Shown: piece after piece, positions 13,201 to 25,040 of the stretch
Numbering within the stretch: the first letter of the stretch is position 1
How the letters are laid out: the number at the start of each line of letters is the position of its first letter
Program-made: the position numbers and the translations under genes
The notes under the pieces: model-generated
What the model saw: the letters and a program-made list of their open reading frames with translations, nothing else
Database searches by the model: none
Told to the model about the DNA's origin: nothing
Origin: Branchiostoma floridae
Taxonomy: Eukaryota > Chordata > Leptocardii > Amphioxiformes > Branchiostomatidae
NCBI RefSeq assembly: GCF_000003815.2
Contig: NC_049981.1
Span: 19,226,072-19,290,071, forward strand
Reading direction: 5' to 3'
DNA length: 64,000 nt

Positions 13201-13900
13201 ACATTCTGGAATATGGATGTTCTTTGTGTTTTGTGTGACGTTTTTTGGCGGGCCTCGTCCGGTAGTCAGCTATCATGGCAGCACACACACATAGCGGATG
13301 TGTGACCGTGGCAAGATGGAGGACGTGCGCACGTCTGATAAATAAATTTGTCCTTCCTCGCGAGGCCCAGTCTGACATTTTCAACACTTCATTATCTGTC
13401 AGAAAGGTCTGACGCCTCGCACACTTATCCTACTGGGGGACTCTGAGGAGGCATTTTGAGTAGGTTTTGCTGCAAGAGGGCACGGTTGGGGTGACGGGCG
13501 GCCTCGTCCAAATTGTGGGTTTGGGGCGGGTCGGCTCGGGTCGACATTTCGAACGGCCCCACAGAGGCCGGGACGGGTTCGAAAATCCTGTCCAGACTAC
13601 CCGGCCACAGTCGAGCGCCCGGGCGCGTCAGATCGATGGACGTTATCACGTTCTTCCGGCGTCGAGTGTGGGAAAACTGCAGGTTGCAACTTCCTCGGCA
13701 GTTGAAACAAATTCCGCGGGCGCTCGGGACCTGGTCGCCACCGGGATTCGGTGGGCGCTCCGTGCCCCGCGCGTCGTGACCGACTGACCCCTAGATCCAG
13801 TCCGCCCTCCCCTCGCAGACCTGCGTCGCTGCGCTAGTCGCTTGCGTCCGCAGTGCTGACACAGGGCAGGCTTCACAGACATTACAACAGCACAAATATA
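10200..13900 (+). promoter_or_regulatory. CpG-rich zone, candidate promoter and 5' exon of the zinc-finger gene
   Basis: CpG dinucleotides are dense in blocks near 10.2-10.6, 10.7-11.3, 12.3-12.9 and 13.05-13.85 kb, in contrast to the AT-rich flanks. YY1-like 'gccgccatatt' (about 10472) and 'ggccattttg' (about 10571) occur here. Strong donor-like sites follow GC-rich text at 13163 (ggaaag|gtaggt) and about 12540 (atccag|gtaggg). The next + strand gene starts its coding exon right after an acceptor at 29940, so a non-coding first exon should lie upstream and this zone is the natural place. No transcription start can be read directly. The long GC-rich ORFs here are composition effects. Confidence 0.4.
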
Positions 13901-16900
13901 TCCCAAACACCTTGCTGTAAAGTGGCAATAACATTTCGTGCGTGTCAAGGGTTCTCTGTGGTGAATGATTGTCCCTGGCACGGCAAGGACTAAGCTACAC
14001 CAGCGCGACCTTCAGACTGCCATGTCTGTCGATCTGGCGCTGTGTCATCAAATAAAGACTGGGGCCTTCGGGGGCTTCAAAACAATCCCTCCCCTCAGCA
14101 ATTTGCTGAAACACTGTCCTGTTCTGTCATGATAACCCCCAATGGTGCATAATTTGATGATATTTGGATGATTTGGTAGACCCACTGCACCCCCACCTGC
14201 CACCCTGTTAGTCATTTAGCATGACAATATTCCACAGCCAGCCCCCCAGAGCACAGGTTGACCCTGTTTACTACACTGGACGGACTGCCAGGGTTGACTG
14301 TTTGAGGTTTGGGTGCTGTTTGTGTGTGGCTGTTCTGTTGCAGACTTTCTCTCCATGTCTGTGCCACAGATGTAAGCCGGGCTGTTCTTTCGTTTGCTGA
14401 ACTTGAGCCCTGGAAAGAAAACACCAGCTTGGAGCTCAATTGGACAAAAGAGAAATTCAGCTTGGAACAAAAGAAATGCACAGAATGACGATTGTATTAC
14501 CTTATTGTGTAAACAAGTTGTAACACAAACAAAACAACCAACTAGAACTATTTTTATGGAGGTTTGAAAAAAGCATGACACAGTTATAAGAAGAATAGAA
14601 ATAGGTTTAATGGCCATTATGTCAACACAGTACTAATGTTACATGTACTGGTATTTTTTTTAATTCAATGCAATATGTAATAAATGCATAATGTTAATTA
14701 TTGTTAGTTGTATACAGAATGCTCTGTGCACCTTGTTATCTCAAATTTATAAAGCCTAAGGCCAATTCTACATTCTTGGGAATATTATTTTAGATGTGGA
14801 AAATGGTTAATCTCCTAGACTGCACTGTTTAATTCCATATTTATATGATGATGAATATATTGCAAATCACAAGTGTGTTGATGCAAGTCTGTACCATCAA
14901 CCTCGTCAGGTGAATAAGTGTTTGCTTATTATCATTATATCATGTCACATGTTTACGTTGGTAGAGTATGCACAACAACCAGCCTACATGTACTCACAGA
15001 GCTCATATCCCAAAGCAGAGGGTCTTCCAGGGGGTTGCAGAAAGAATTGAAATGCAACCACATCCAAAAATGGGGACCTCTGTTGTAATCTCAGGGCTAT
15101 TTGTGCAACTACACAGAAGAGTTGCGTTTTTTAACCAAGCACACCGGGTCACCCAGGGACACCCTTACTCTTAATTAGTGAAAAAAAGTGTGTTGGGTTC
15201 TTTTACAATTACATGCAGAGTTTTGAGGCTTACGCTTATGGGTCCCTCAAACATGGGGCTTGCTTTACCCCCCTCCAAAGGGATAATGGGACCCTTCCAG
15301 TAGTGCAAAATTAATACTAATGTTGAAATTTTGTTGTGCCTTTTGATTAAAGCCTGATATACACGCTCATCAGTCTACTGACATTAAATAGCTTCCATAA
15401 CTTTGAAATAATGTTGGATTTTTCTTTTCATGTCATTCTTACAAACCAGCAGACTCATTCTTGAATAATAGTACCATCTTCAGGAAAGAAGTCAGTTTCG
15501 AGCCTGTAGAAACCTGGTCTTCGCTCTTGCCGTGTCTCATGTGATATTCTTTTTATTCCTCCGATGATTGTTCAATCTGGTCCTAAATTTACTAGTTTTA
15601 GCTTTAACCACAAGCTGTGGCAAAGAGTTTTACAGTTCTAACACTAGAACTGACCTCCTATTCCTACATCCCCCCCATTGTTTATATATATGTAACTTAT
15701 TGTAAGGAGGAGTGATATGACCACCCCCATGTTGAGCCAGGGAATGAGAATTATGAGACCATGTGGAAGTCAATGATGGACTCAGCATGGCAGTAGTTGT
15801 CGTAGGTCTATAGGCAGAACACTTTATGTTTGGCATGTATATTAGTACGAAGGGCTGTCTTCAGCTGTTTTGGAGACTAAGTTGTTAATTTTCTTTGTTA
15901 AATCTGCCTTTTTAAGCTTAGAAAAGTATAGAATTTCATGTCATATAAAGGTTCAGATTTTTTGGGGGGAATCAGGTGAAATTTTGTCTTCGGTTCCTGT
16001 TCTGGGATGGAGGGACATGTCCTGGAGATAACCCTGAACTGAAGGCAATACTACCTGTCAATAGACAACCTGTCGTAGAATGATTTTCTGCTTGAAGAAG
16101 ACCACTGTTTGACAATCAATGTATGTTTTTAAAAGACCAAGTCTTTCTGGACTCGGTTGAAGGGAAAAGCAAGCAGATGGAGAAAGGCAAATGGTAACAC
16201 ATTTCACACTCCTCTGAACAGAAAGGCCTGCTGCTTTGCAGAATGGGGAGCTTTATGCTTCCTGAATTGAAAGAATGTATTTCAGGTAGCCTTCACCAGG
16301 CCTTCCTATGGGGGTACTGACAGTAGAATTGTCAGAAATAGGGTGTACGATTGGCCATCACATTTCCCCCTCATACATATAACTGTTCCAGGCCAATGAG
16401 ATCCTATGGTGACTAAAGTCCCATGGCAAAATTATTCTACCTATAGTGAGACTAGTTAGCCTGGCAGAGACTATCTTTAGCTACCTCTTATAAAATGACA
16501 AGGCCCTCAGTGTGTTAAGCCTTGTCAATTTCATTGTTTAAGGATGGGTCGTTTTCTGTCTTTCCATCTTGTCTACCAGGCATGAAGAAAATGGACTCTC
16601 ATTTGCACCTGGATCGACATTCTGGCAGGTACTTGTCTGTCTCCCCCCTTACAGATATATTCTGGGTAAGCCCTGATAGGTGTATGTATGCATTCCTCCC
16701 AGGTGAGGGCTTGGTGGCATAATTGCTGCCATTTTTGGCCCAGAAGCTGAAAGTTCTTGGTATGAATATCCCAGCATGCCCCAGTGTTGTGGCCTTGGAA
16801 TACTAGTAGGCAATTTACATGTTCCTCACTTTATGTTGATTTGATTTCCTAGCTTCAGTTAATGATGTCCCTTAGATAGGATGTTGATGGAGGTCCCATG

Positions 16901-17132
16901 TTTGAGGAGAGCCACATCGAAAAGAGTATGGGTTTTTCCTGGTGTGATGGGATCAAATCTATTAGTATACAGTATATTGACTACAGAATCACAAATATGA
17001 ACTGGTGGTAGCCTCAACCGAAAGAAGTAGAAGGATCATGCTATAGTATTATATCCCTCTGTGTTCAGTCTGTTTCATGGGACGTTTTTAACTTTTTACA
17101 AATATCCTTTGGATATTTGACATCACTTGTAA
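13901..17132. other. gene-free stretch, probable intron of the zinc-finger gene
   Basis: No coding exon, RNA gene or clear terminal-repeat element was found. If the promoter lies in the CpG-rich zone upstream, this is the start of a first intron of about 16 kb. Confidence 0.35.
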
Positions 17133-18362
17133 GGCCATGTTGATTTGATTATATGGATGACATCCTCCGGGAACTCCAAAACTGATGCGAGCGAGCGAAT
17201 AAAAAAAAAGTTTGGCCAAAAAAAAAAGTCTCAGTATGAAATCAAAGTGGCCAGGAAGGTTGAACATAGGACTAAACACACATAGTATGGTATACCAACA
17301 GTTAGGTGTAGGGACCAGTACATCATATGGGTGCAAAACATTTTATTCTTCTTGGACCAATCCGAAAAAAACAGACCTGAAAAAAAAACAGAGGAACAGG
17401 TTTCGCCAATTACAAAATGGACACACTATGTCGGCAGGCATTTGGGGTCTAACCGGGGGGCCAAGAAGACAACAAGAGCGAAGTCAAGTAGAGTTTATAG
17501 TCAATTGCACCAAGTTTCTACAGTCAAAGGTACAGAGACAGTTAGCATTTATTACATGGAGATGGGATTTTAAAATGCAGTGGGAGTCCAATAATCCACC
17601 AAACAGATTCCTTTGTAGCAAAATTGACCAATTACCATTGTTTTGAGTATTGCCAGTTCTCAAGTTTCCACAGACAATCAGGTCCAGGTTCGTGTCCGGA
17701 CCTGGAAATGATCCTCTGGACCTGAATTTTCTGTACTGGTACCTCCCCCAACCAACAGTAGATTTTTTTTCTTTCTGTCCTTTCACATCTTATTCTTTGA
17801 CTTTAGGCCACACCAATTTAATTTCTTGGTTCACGAATTTTTTCATAAAAAATATGGAGTGAGAGGGCGAAATAAAAATAAAAATTGTAAAATGGTTGGG
17901 GTAAAGGTAACGGCTAATCCAAAACATAAAGAAAAAAGTTTTCAACTTGAAAAAAGTACAAAAACACTATTATTGTACAGTAACAGCACCTGTACCCATT
18001 CTTTAAGGAGCTTATAATATAAAGGCCGATTTGCTACACCAGAAAGTTCCTGAATGGTTTCATTAATGGTGAAAATTTGCTGAGTGCTAATTTTTATTTT
18101 TATTTTTTTTCCAAAAAATAGGAGCGAGCGAATCCGTGAACCAAGAAATTAAATTGGTGTGGCCTTAGATTCATTTTGGCATTCTATGGCATTAGTTATC
18201 TGTTTTCTGATACTTTTTTTTTCAATCTACGGAATATTTGTGCTCATTTTACAGCTGCTTTGCACAATTTATTGTGTGGTCGAAAACTTTTTTTTTTTTT
18301 TGGAAATGGCCGAAAATTGGTGCGAGCGCGGATGTCATCCATATAATCAAATCAACGTGGCC
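17133..18362 (+). mobile_element. outer PIF/Harbinger-like MITE carrying a nested insert
   Basis: The left end GGCCATGTTGATTTGATTAT and the right end are inverted repeats of 33 bp with one mismatch. TAA flanks both sides (17130-17132 and 18363-18365). No transposase is visible. A second element (17806-18164) sits inside, so the outer copy was about 868 bp before the insertion. Confidence 0.85.
17806..18164 (+). mobile_element. nested Harbinger-like MITE, 359 bp
   Basis: Perfect 30-bp inverted repeats begin GGCCACACCAATTTAATTTC. TTA is duplicated on both sides (17803-17805 and 18165-18167). It lies wholly within the 17133-18362 element, so it inserted later. A sister copy of nearly the same length lies at 27163-27523. 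Confidence 0.9.
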
Positions 18363-18879
18363 TAAGTTGGTTTAAATGGATGGAAGCAAAGGAATGTCTG
18401 ATTGGATCAGGAGGGACATTGAGAGGAAAAGCAAAAGTAACTGATGAACAGGTGGTAAGCTGGATATGTTTGCATACCACCTTCCTAAAACTTTAAGAAA
18501 AAGGCTACAACTATTGTAGTCACAATACTTATACTAAATAGGATGACAAAAATCTTCCTCCACAAGCCCAGCTGCCTCTAATTCCCTTTCAGAACTAAAA
18601 TTGCCTGGCTAAGGACAATTTACTTTTGTAACCTACAGGACCTTTTGCCATGATGATTGTTAACAAAACTGTATCCCTAATTTCACAGCTCATGGGAACA
18701 TCTGCACCTTTTGTACCTTCCAGCATCTCATTAGTATCATTATGGAGTTTTGCTCACCTGCCCTACTTTGTCTGATACACATCAATTGAGGAGAAATGTT
18801 ATTTAGATCTTGTAGTACAGCTGACTCTTCAGATTGGCTCTGGTGTGTGTTCAGGCTCAATGTGGACCATATTGGTTTT

Positions 18880-19260
18880 TACTTCCATGAAAAATGGAGG
18901 TATAGTTTCAGGTGTGTGTGTGTTAGTCTGTGTAACGCAAACTCCGCCATCCGCAGCTGGTAGCCTCCTCCCCGCGATCGGCGCGGCAATTACGACGGGC
19001 CTGAGAAGCGCGATTAAATCAGGCTATGTGTGTGTATGTCTGTGTGTGTGTGTGTGTCTGTGTTTCCATGTATTTATGGTCAGCATAACTTTAGAACCTC
19101 TGGATGGATTGTTACAATACATGTATTTGGTATGTGGCCATGTGCATAGGTACTGGGAAGACGAATGTCAAAGTCCCATGTTGTGTGTCTTTGGTAACGT
19201 TACTGCAGCAGAACATTTGGCCTGGACATTTGATGAGCTTGATTTTTGGTAGCAGATAGC
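18880..19260 (+). repeat. dispersed repeat family, copy 1
   Basis: The order is: 'ccatgaaaaatggaggtata' hairpin, GT-rich tract, 'aacctctggatgga', 'tggtatgtgg', 'gggaagacgaatgtcaa', 'gcagcagaac'. The same order recurs at 28500-28640 (+), 20580-20875 (-) and 46480-46660 (-), so at least four copies lie in this window. The superfamily is not determined. Confidence 0.6.
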
Positions 19261-19689
19261 ATTTGATGATCAGATTTTCAACATTTTCAGAGGGAGCATG
19301 CCCCCTAGCCCTCTAGAAAGCTTGCTCTGTTGGATCCCCTCTAACAAAATGCTGGCTACGGGCATGCAGGAGACATCTCAATGTTGTAATTTGTAACAAT
19401 CAGAGAAGTAAAACCCTTGTATTCAACAATACCTCCTTTTGCTTACTGCCCTTAAATCCATTGATGGTAGTTCCTGAATTTTTGTATGCCGTTCCTGAAA
19501 GGAAAAGAGCAATGATTAAATGAATAATATACAAGGCTGTACTACTTAGGAAGGATTAATCACTACAATCCCAGACACTTGCAACTGGTACAAAATGTCG
19601 CAGGTGTTACCTGTGGCTGGTCTAAAACCTTTATCAAAATTGCATAATCATGCCCATGGAAGTTGAGGTATAGTTTTGCCATGGACCTA

Positions 19690-19890
19690 TTTATATGCTA
19701 ACCTCTGACTGTAAAAGCACAGCAGACATCAGGACCTGCATCGGCCGTGCCACTGCAGCCATGGCAACCCTCTTTACCATCTGGACCAACAGGTGTCTCT
19801 CCCTCCACACTAAGATCAGACTTTACAACAGCCTGGTATTGTCCATCCTTATGTATGGCGCAGAAGCCTGGACCCTGATAGCCACCGAAG
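19690..19890 (+). pseudogene. non-LTR reverse-transcriptase C-terminal fragment
   Basis: The translated frame contains 'IGRATAAMATLFTIW', 'LHTKIRLYNSLVLSILMYGAEAWTL'-type text. This pattern (TKIRLYNSLV, ILMYGAEAWTL) is well known from the end of the reverse-transcriptase/thumb region of non-LTR retrotransposons. The frame ends soon after into unrelated sequence, and the fingers-palm catalytic core is absent. It is a dead 5'- and 3'-truncated remnant. Confidence 0.7.
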
Positions 19891-20089
19891 ACACTGGCGG
19901 CGGCACAGTGGGGACGGTCGCCCCCACAAAGAACATATGATGGGGGCAATAAGCGGAACGGGGCTGTTTTTTTATTGGGGGGGGTCCGCGATTTTCAACG
20001 TTGGCTATGTTCTCTTGTGTCAGGAAAGGGAGTTTGCCTAGGAAGGGAGTTTGCTGTGGAAGGGAGTTTGCCGTGATAGGGAGTCTTTG

Positions 20090-20530
20090 CCTGTTTGGAC
20101 TGGGCAAAATTGCCCCTGAAATTGCAGGAAATGACGTTTCAGCGGGTCCAGATTTCAAAATTTCATAGGACCTCTCTTGCAAGGATTCGCACCTTCTGCA
20201 CTGGACAAGGTGGGAAAATGGTGCCGGAGCGTCGTCCCCCACGACCCTTTCTACTAATAGAAATTTCATTATCAAACTTAACCTACCTTGCAACGGCTGG
20301 TGCCTTCGGCGCTCAAAATGGTGCAAAAATATGTTGGGGGCGTCTCCCTCAATAATGAAAGCTAAAACCATGGGTATCTTTAATAGAAATGACATTGAAG
20401 TTAGCTTAGTCTGGCAGCAAAATTTGCCCCTCAAAATGCAGGAAATACAGTTTCAGAGGGTTTAGATTTGAAAACCTTCAGCCTGATGCTTTGCGCCTTC
20501 GGCGCTTGATTTGGTGATATACAAAATTTT
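20090..20530 (+). repeat. diverged internal duplication, about 310-bp offset
   Basis: Blocks near 20100-20230 ('aaaattgcccctgaaattgc', 'aggaaatgacgtttcag') recur near 20415-20530 ('aaatttgcccctcaaaatgc', 'aggaaatacagtttcag'), and 'gccttcggcgct' occurs at about 20308 and 20488. Origin unknown. Confidence 0.5.
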
Positions 20531-20579
20531 CGCCACCAGAACTAAAAAATGGTGCCACTACCTATGGAAGAACAGCTCC

Positions 20580-20875
20580 TGGACGCCTTGACAGTTAGAA
20601 TCTACAGACAGACGACTTAAACAAACCACACCAAAGACATAACCTCCTTCATGAAGTTTATACATGTAATAGAAAACGAAACAAGACATCCAGGGCAAGT
20701 TCTGTTGCAATATCGCAATATTGACCATGAGCTCAGGCTTCTCAAAATATACCAACAAATATCATCATAATCCATCCAGAGGTTCTTGAGTTATACTGCC
20801 CACAAATATCACACACACATACATGTAGACATGCCAAAAGCTATACCTCCATTTTTCATGGAGGTATACAAAACA
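20580..20875 (-). repeat. dispersed repeat family, copy 2
   Basis: Reverse-strand relative of the 18880 repeat. It ends with the hairpin 'tacctccatttttcatgg' and contains 'atccagaggttcttgagtt'. See 18880-19260 for the shared order. Confidence 0.5.
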
Positions 20876-21183
20876 GGTTACTGGTATATCTGAGTACATG
20901 TAGGCAATGTGATGCATGCTGACACGTGTTCCTGATCCCTAACCCTACATTATGGAGGCCTCTCCTCTGATGTCTCAGAATCACACACTGGCAGCCATAG
21001 CTTCTGACACAGTGCTATACATCAGAGTTATGGTGCCATCCGTAATGGTCCAGGCAGCTGAGTGCTCTCCACCACCCAAGGCAAATGTGTTCTATTCATA
21101 CTGGCATGGCCTCTTGTGATTGGTCCAGGTGTGGTCACATGACCTGTTTGAAGGCCCAGCACCCATGGTGACATGTACCCTCA

Positions 21184-21303
21184 TGTTGGACGCCCGTTTG
21201 AGGCACTTGACATGGTCGCGTAAAAAAAAGATTAAAAAATCGCGGTGGCCCAAATCAGGCTATCAAAGGTGTCCTCGTAATCCCCACGAGTTGTTCTATC
21301 GCC
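21184..21303 (+). repeat. left terminal inverted repeat of the 5.4-kb element
   Basis: Pairs with 26474-26594. Shared blocks in order: 'ggacgcccgtttgaggcact', 'tgacatggtc(g/a)cgtaaaaaa', 'aatcaggct(a/g)tcaaaggtg', 'tcctcgtaatccc(c/a)acgag' and 'ttgttctat'. Weaker similarity continues inward, e.g. 'gtcaaagtt' and 'gcatggggttt'. Confidence 0.9.
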
Positions 21304-21723
21304 TACAGTACTCGTGTTGATTCAAATATTATTTCGGGATGAGATTTGAAGAGTCAAAGTTAGCCTTCAAACTGGCTCTTTATGCCTGTTTTTGGCCTCG
21401 ATTTCGCACTGCATGGGGTTTTCCGTGCAACCGATTACGATCATATACTTCCGGGTCGTACGAGTGAGGTCATTGAACGCGGGTCACCAGGTATCTTGAC
21501 GGTCTCAGTCTGCGCTAGGTTCGGTAGAGGAGGATTCAAGTCAGGCTTATGCATATTGTTAAATTAGGTTTGTTAAGGGACTCTTGGCGAAAGTATGTTT
21601 GAACTTGCAGAACGTTTTTTAAGTTTGTGTTTGTTCGTATCGTCTCGGCCCACGTTGCGAATCTGCAACGGTTGTAAGATCCCTTCCGAACGAACTAACT
21701 GGCATTCTCGTAGACATCAGGAG

Positions 21724-23960
21724 ACAAACTGTGTTAATTTGAATAACACACTTATAGAACAGTGCTGTAAGAAGTGTATACAGGGAACTAATAGCGGAAA
21801 ACGTGTTCGGGAGACCTCCTTGGGGAGACAAACTGTGTCAATTTGAATGACACACTTACATAATAGCGCCGTAAGAACTGTATGTAGCTTAACTAATAGC
21901 GATAAACGTGTTTAGGAGACAAACTATGTCAATTTGAATGGCGCACTTACATAATAGCGCCGTAAGAACTGTATGTAGCTAACAAATAGCGAGAAACGTG
22001 TTCAGGAGACAAAATGTGTCACTTTGAATGACACATTTATAGAACAGCGATGTTAGACCTGTATATAGCTATTAAGTAATCGCGTATTCAGGTGTCAAAC
22101 TGTGCCAATTTAAATGACACGCTTATAGAACAAAGCTAAAAGAACTGTATATAGCTAACTAATAGCGGAAAACGTGTTCAGGAGTCAAACTGTGTCAATT
22201 TGAATGACACACTTACATGATAGTGCCGTAAGAACAGTATATAGCTAACTAGGAGCGAAAAACATGTTCAGGAGACAAACTGTGCCAATTTGAATGACAC
22301 AATGCATTATAGAATAGCGCTGTAAGAACTGTATATAGTTAACTTGAAGCGGATGCGTGTTCAAATGTCAATCTATGTCAATTTGAATGACACACTTGTA
22401 GACAGCGCCCAAAGAACTGTATATAGCAAACTAATAGCGAAAACGTATTCAGGAGACAAACTGTGTCCATTTGAATGACACACTTATGGAACAAAGCTGA
22501 ATGAACTGTATACAGCTAACTAATAGCGAAAAACGTGTTCAGGAGACAAACTGTGTCAATTTGAATGATGCATTCATAGGACAGCGCTGTAAAAAAAACT
22601 GTATATAGGTAACTTAAAGTGTAATGCATATGCGTGTTCAGGAGTCCAACTGTGTCACTTTGAATGACACACTTATAGAACAAAGCTGAATGAACTGTAT
22701 ATAGCTAACTAATAGCGAAAAACGTGTTCAGGGGACAAATTTATTGTGTCAATTTGAATGATGCAATCATAGAACAGCGCTGTAAGAACTGTATATAGCT
22801 AACTTAAAGCGCAATGCGTATTCAAATGTCAAACTGTGTCAATTTGAATGACACACTTATAGAACAAAGCTAAAAGAACTGTATATAGCTAACTAATAGC
22901 GTAAACGTGTTCAGGAGACAAACTATGTCAATTTGAATGACACACTGACATAATAGCGCCATAAGAACTGTGTATAGCTCACTAATAGCGAGAAACGTGT
23001 TCAGGAGACAAAATGTGTCACTTTGAATGACACATTTATAGAACAGCAATGTAAGACCTGTATATAGCTAAGAAATCGCGGAAAACGTATTCAGGTGTCA
23101 AACTGTGCTAATTTGAATGACACACTTGCAGAACAAAGCTGAATGAACTGTATATAGCTAACTAATAGCGAAAAACGTGTTCAGGAGACAAATTAATTGT
23201 GTCAATTTGAATGATGCATTCATAGAACAGCGCTGTAAGAACTGTATATAGCTAACTTAAAGCGCAATGCGTGTTCAAATGTCAAACTGTGTCAATTTGA
23301 ATGACACACTTGTAGAATAAAGCTAAAAGAACTGTATATAACTAACTAATAGCGGAAAACGTGTTCAGGAGTCAAACTGTGTCAATTTGAATGACACACT
23401 TACATAATAGTGCCGTAAGAACTGTATATAGCTAACTAATAGCGAAAAACGTGTTCAGGATTCAAACTGTGTCAATTTGAATGACACACTTACATGATAG
23501 TGCCGTAAGAACTGTATAGAGCTAACTAGGAGCGAAAAACATGTTCAGGAGACAAACTGTGTCAATTTGAATGACACAATGCATTATAGATAGCGCTGTA
23601 GAACTGTATATAGTTAACTTAAAGCGGAATGCGTGTTCAAATGTCAAACTGTGTCAATTTGAATGACACACTTGTAGACAGCGCCCAAATAACTGTATAT
23701 AACAAACTAATACCGAAAACGTATTCAGGAGACAAACTGTGTCAATTTGAATGACACACTTACATAATAGCGCCGTAAGAACTGTATATAGCTAACTAAT
23801 AGCAAAATACGTGTTCAGGAGACAAACTGTGTCAATTTGAATGACACACTTATATAATGGCGCCGTAAGAACTGTATATTGCTAACTTAAAGCGGAATAT
23901 TAATGCGTGTTCAGAAGTCAAACTGTGTCAATATGAATGACACACTTACATAATAGCGCG
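21724..23960 (+). repeat. ~91-bp minisatellite array, direct arm (about 25 units)
   Basis: The word 'aaactgtgtcaatttgaatg' or a close variant recurs about every 91 bp (e.g. near 21724, 21828, 22184, 22830, 23281, 23645, 23732, 23821, 23917). Each unit carries, in order, GTGTCA-n7-TGACAC, 'cttacataatagcgccgtaa', 'gaactgtatatagctaacta' and 'atagcgaaaaacgtgttcag'. GTGTCA/TGACAC is a dyad inside every unit. A 'cccttcc/tt-acgaactaa-tggc' phrase brackets the array at about 21680 and 24008. Confidence 0.95.
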
Positions 23961-24169
23961 GTTTAGGCAGCGCTTTTCTGCAAGTGTGTCAGACAAGTTC
24001 TAAGGTCCCTTCTTACGAACTAAATGGCGTTCCTTCGTATATATATGACTTTAGGTGTGGTTATTTCATATCAATTAACAACTGATTACTGGAGTTTGGA
24101 CCATGGTAGGGTTTAAAGTAACTGAAATACTAACTTGTTCAAGTAAACTGTCAAATCTAGTAACTGCGC

Positions 24170-25040
24170 TGTCTGAGCTGAAAACTGTGTCAATCATATG
24201 ACACACTTTTGAAACGCATAATAACTATCTTATGACGGAAAACTCGCTCTGCCAAAAACTTTTTCAATCGAATGATTATACGATTTAGGCATATCTATTC
24301 AGTTTGCTAGTTTGTCACATTAATTGACACAATAGTTTATAACAGAAAACTTTGTCAGGAGGACGGCTTTGCAATTAATAACCGAGTGTTAAACAGTATA
24401 AAACTGCCTCATGACGGAAACTTTGGTGGACAACTGATCATTAAACAGTATTAAACTGATGGAAGACTTGGTCGGGACGACAACTGTGTCAATTAACAAG
24501 TTTTTTTAAAACTTATTAAAATTTCACAAAACGGAAAACCCTCACGGTCAGGACGACAACTGTATCAAATGACAGAAAACCTTGTCAGGAGGACAACTGT
24601 TATTTCATATGACACACTATGAAACACGATGTGAAATCAGTGTAAAATTGTCTTGATGGCGGGCGACTTTTTCAGGAGGGAAATTGTGTGAATGTGTCTG
24701 ACACCTTTGTAAGCGATGTTTGAACCGTGTCTTAAAAATGGAAAACGTTTTTCCGGGGGACAACTGTGTCAATCTATATCACCCACAATTAGAAAAGCGC
24801 TGTTTAACGTGTGCAAAATTGATCACGGAAAAAGTTGGACAGTAAAGAATTTGTGTCAATTTATATGACACTGGTAAAAAGTGTACTTTTGGCTGTACCT
24901 AACAACTTTATTGCTGAAAACGTAGTCAAAAGCACAGCTGTGTCGATTTGTTTCGACACATTTGTAGAATAGCGCCGAACGTATAGTATACAAATGTATG
25001 ACTAAATCTTAACGGCTAATGTGTTCAGGACACAAAACTG
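24170..25040 (+). repeat. decayed units of the same minisatellite
   Basis: The dyad persists in altered form, e.g. near 24190, 24325, 24600, 24680, 24855 and 24940 ('tgtgtcaatcatatgacaca', 'gtgtcgatttgtttcgacac'), with spacing still roughly 80-130 bp. The spacer text is largely lost. These look like older copies of the direct arm. Confidence 0.65.

Larger units (their letters stand above)
18366..21183. other. gene-free stretch of old repeats
   Basis: Contains two opposed copies of a dispersed repeat (about 18880-19260 and 20580-20875), a reverse-transcriptase tail fragment (about 19690-19890), a diverged internal duplication (20090-20530) and a GT microsatellite near 19023-19063. No host gene exon is supported. 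Confidence 0.45.
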
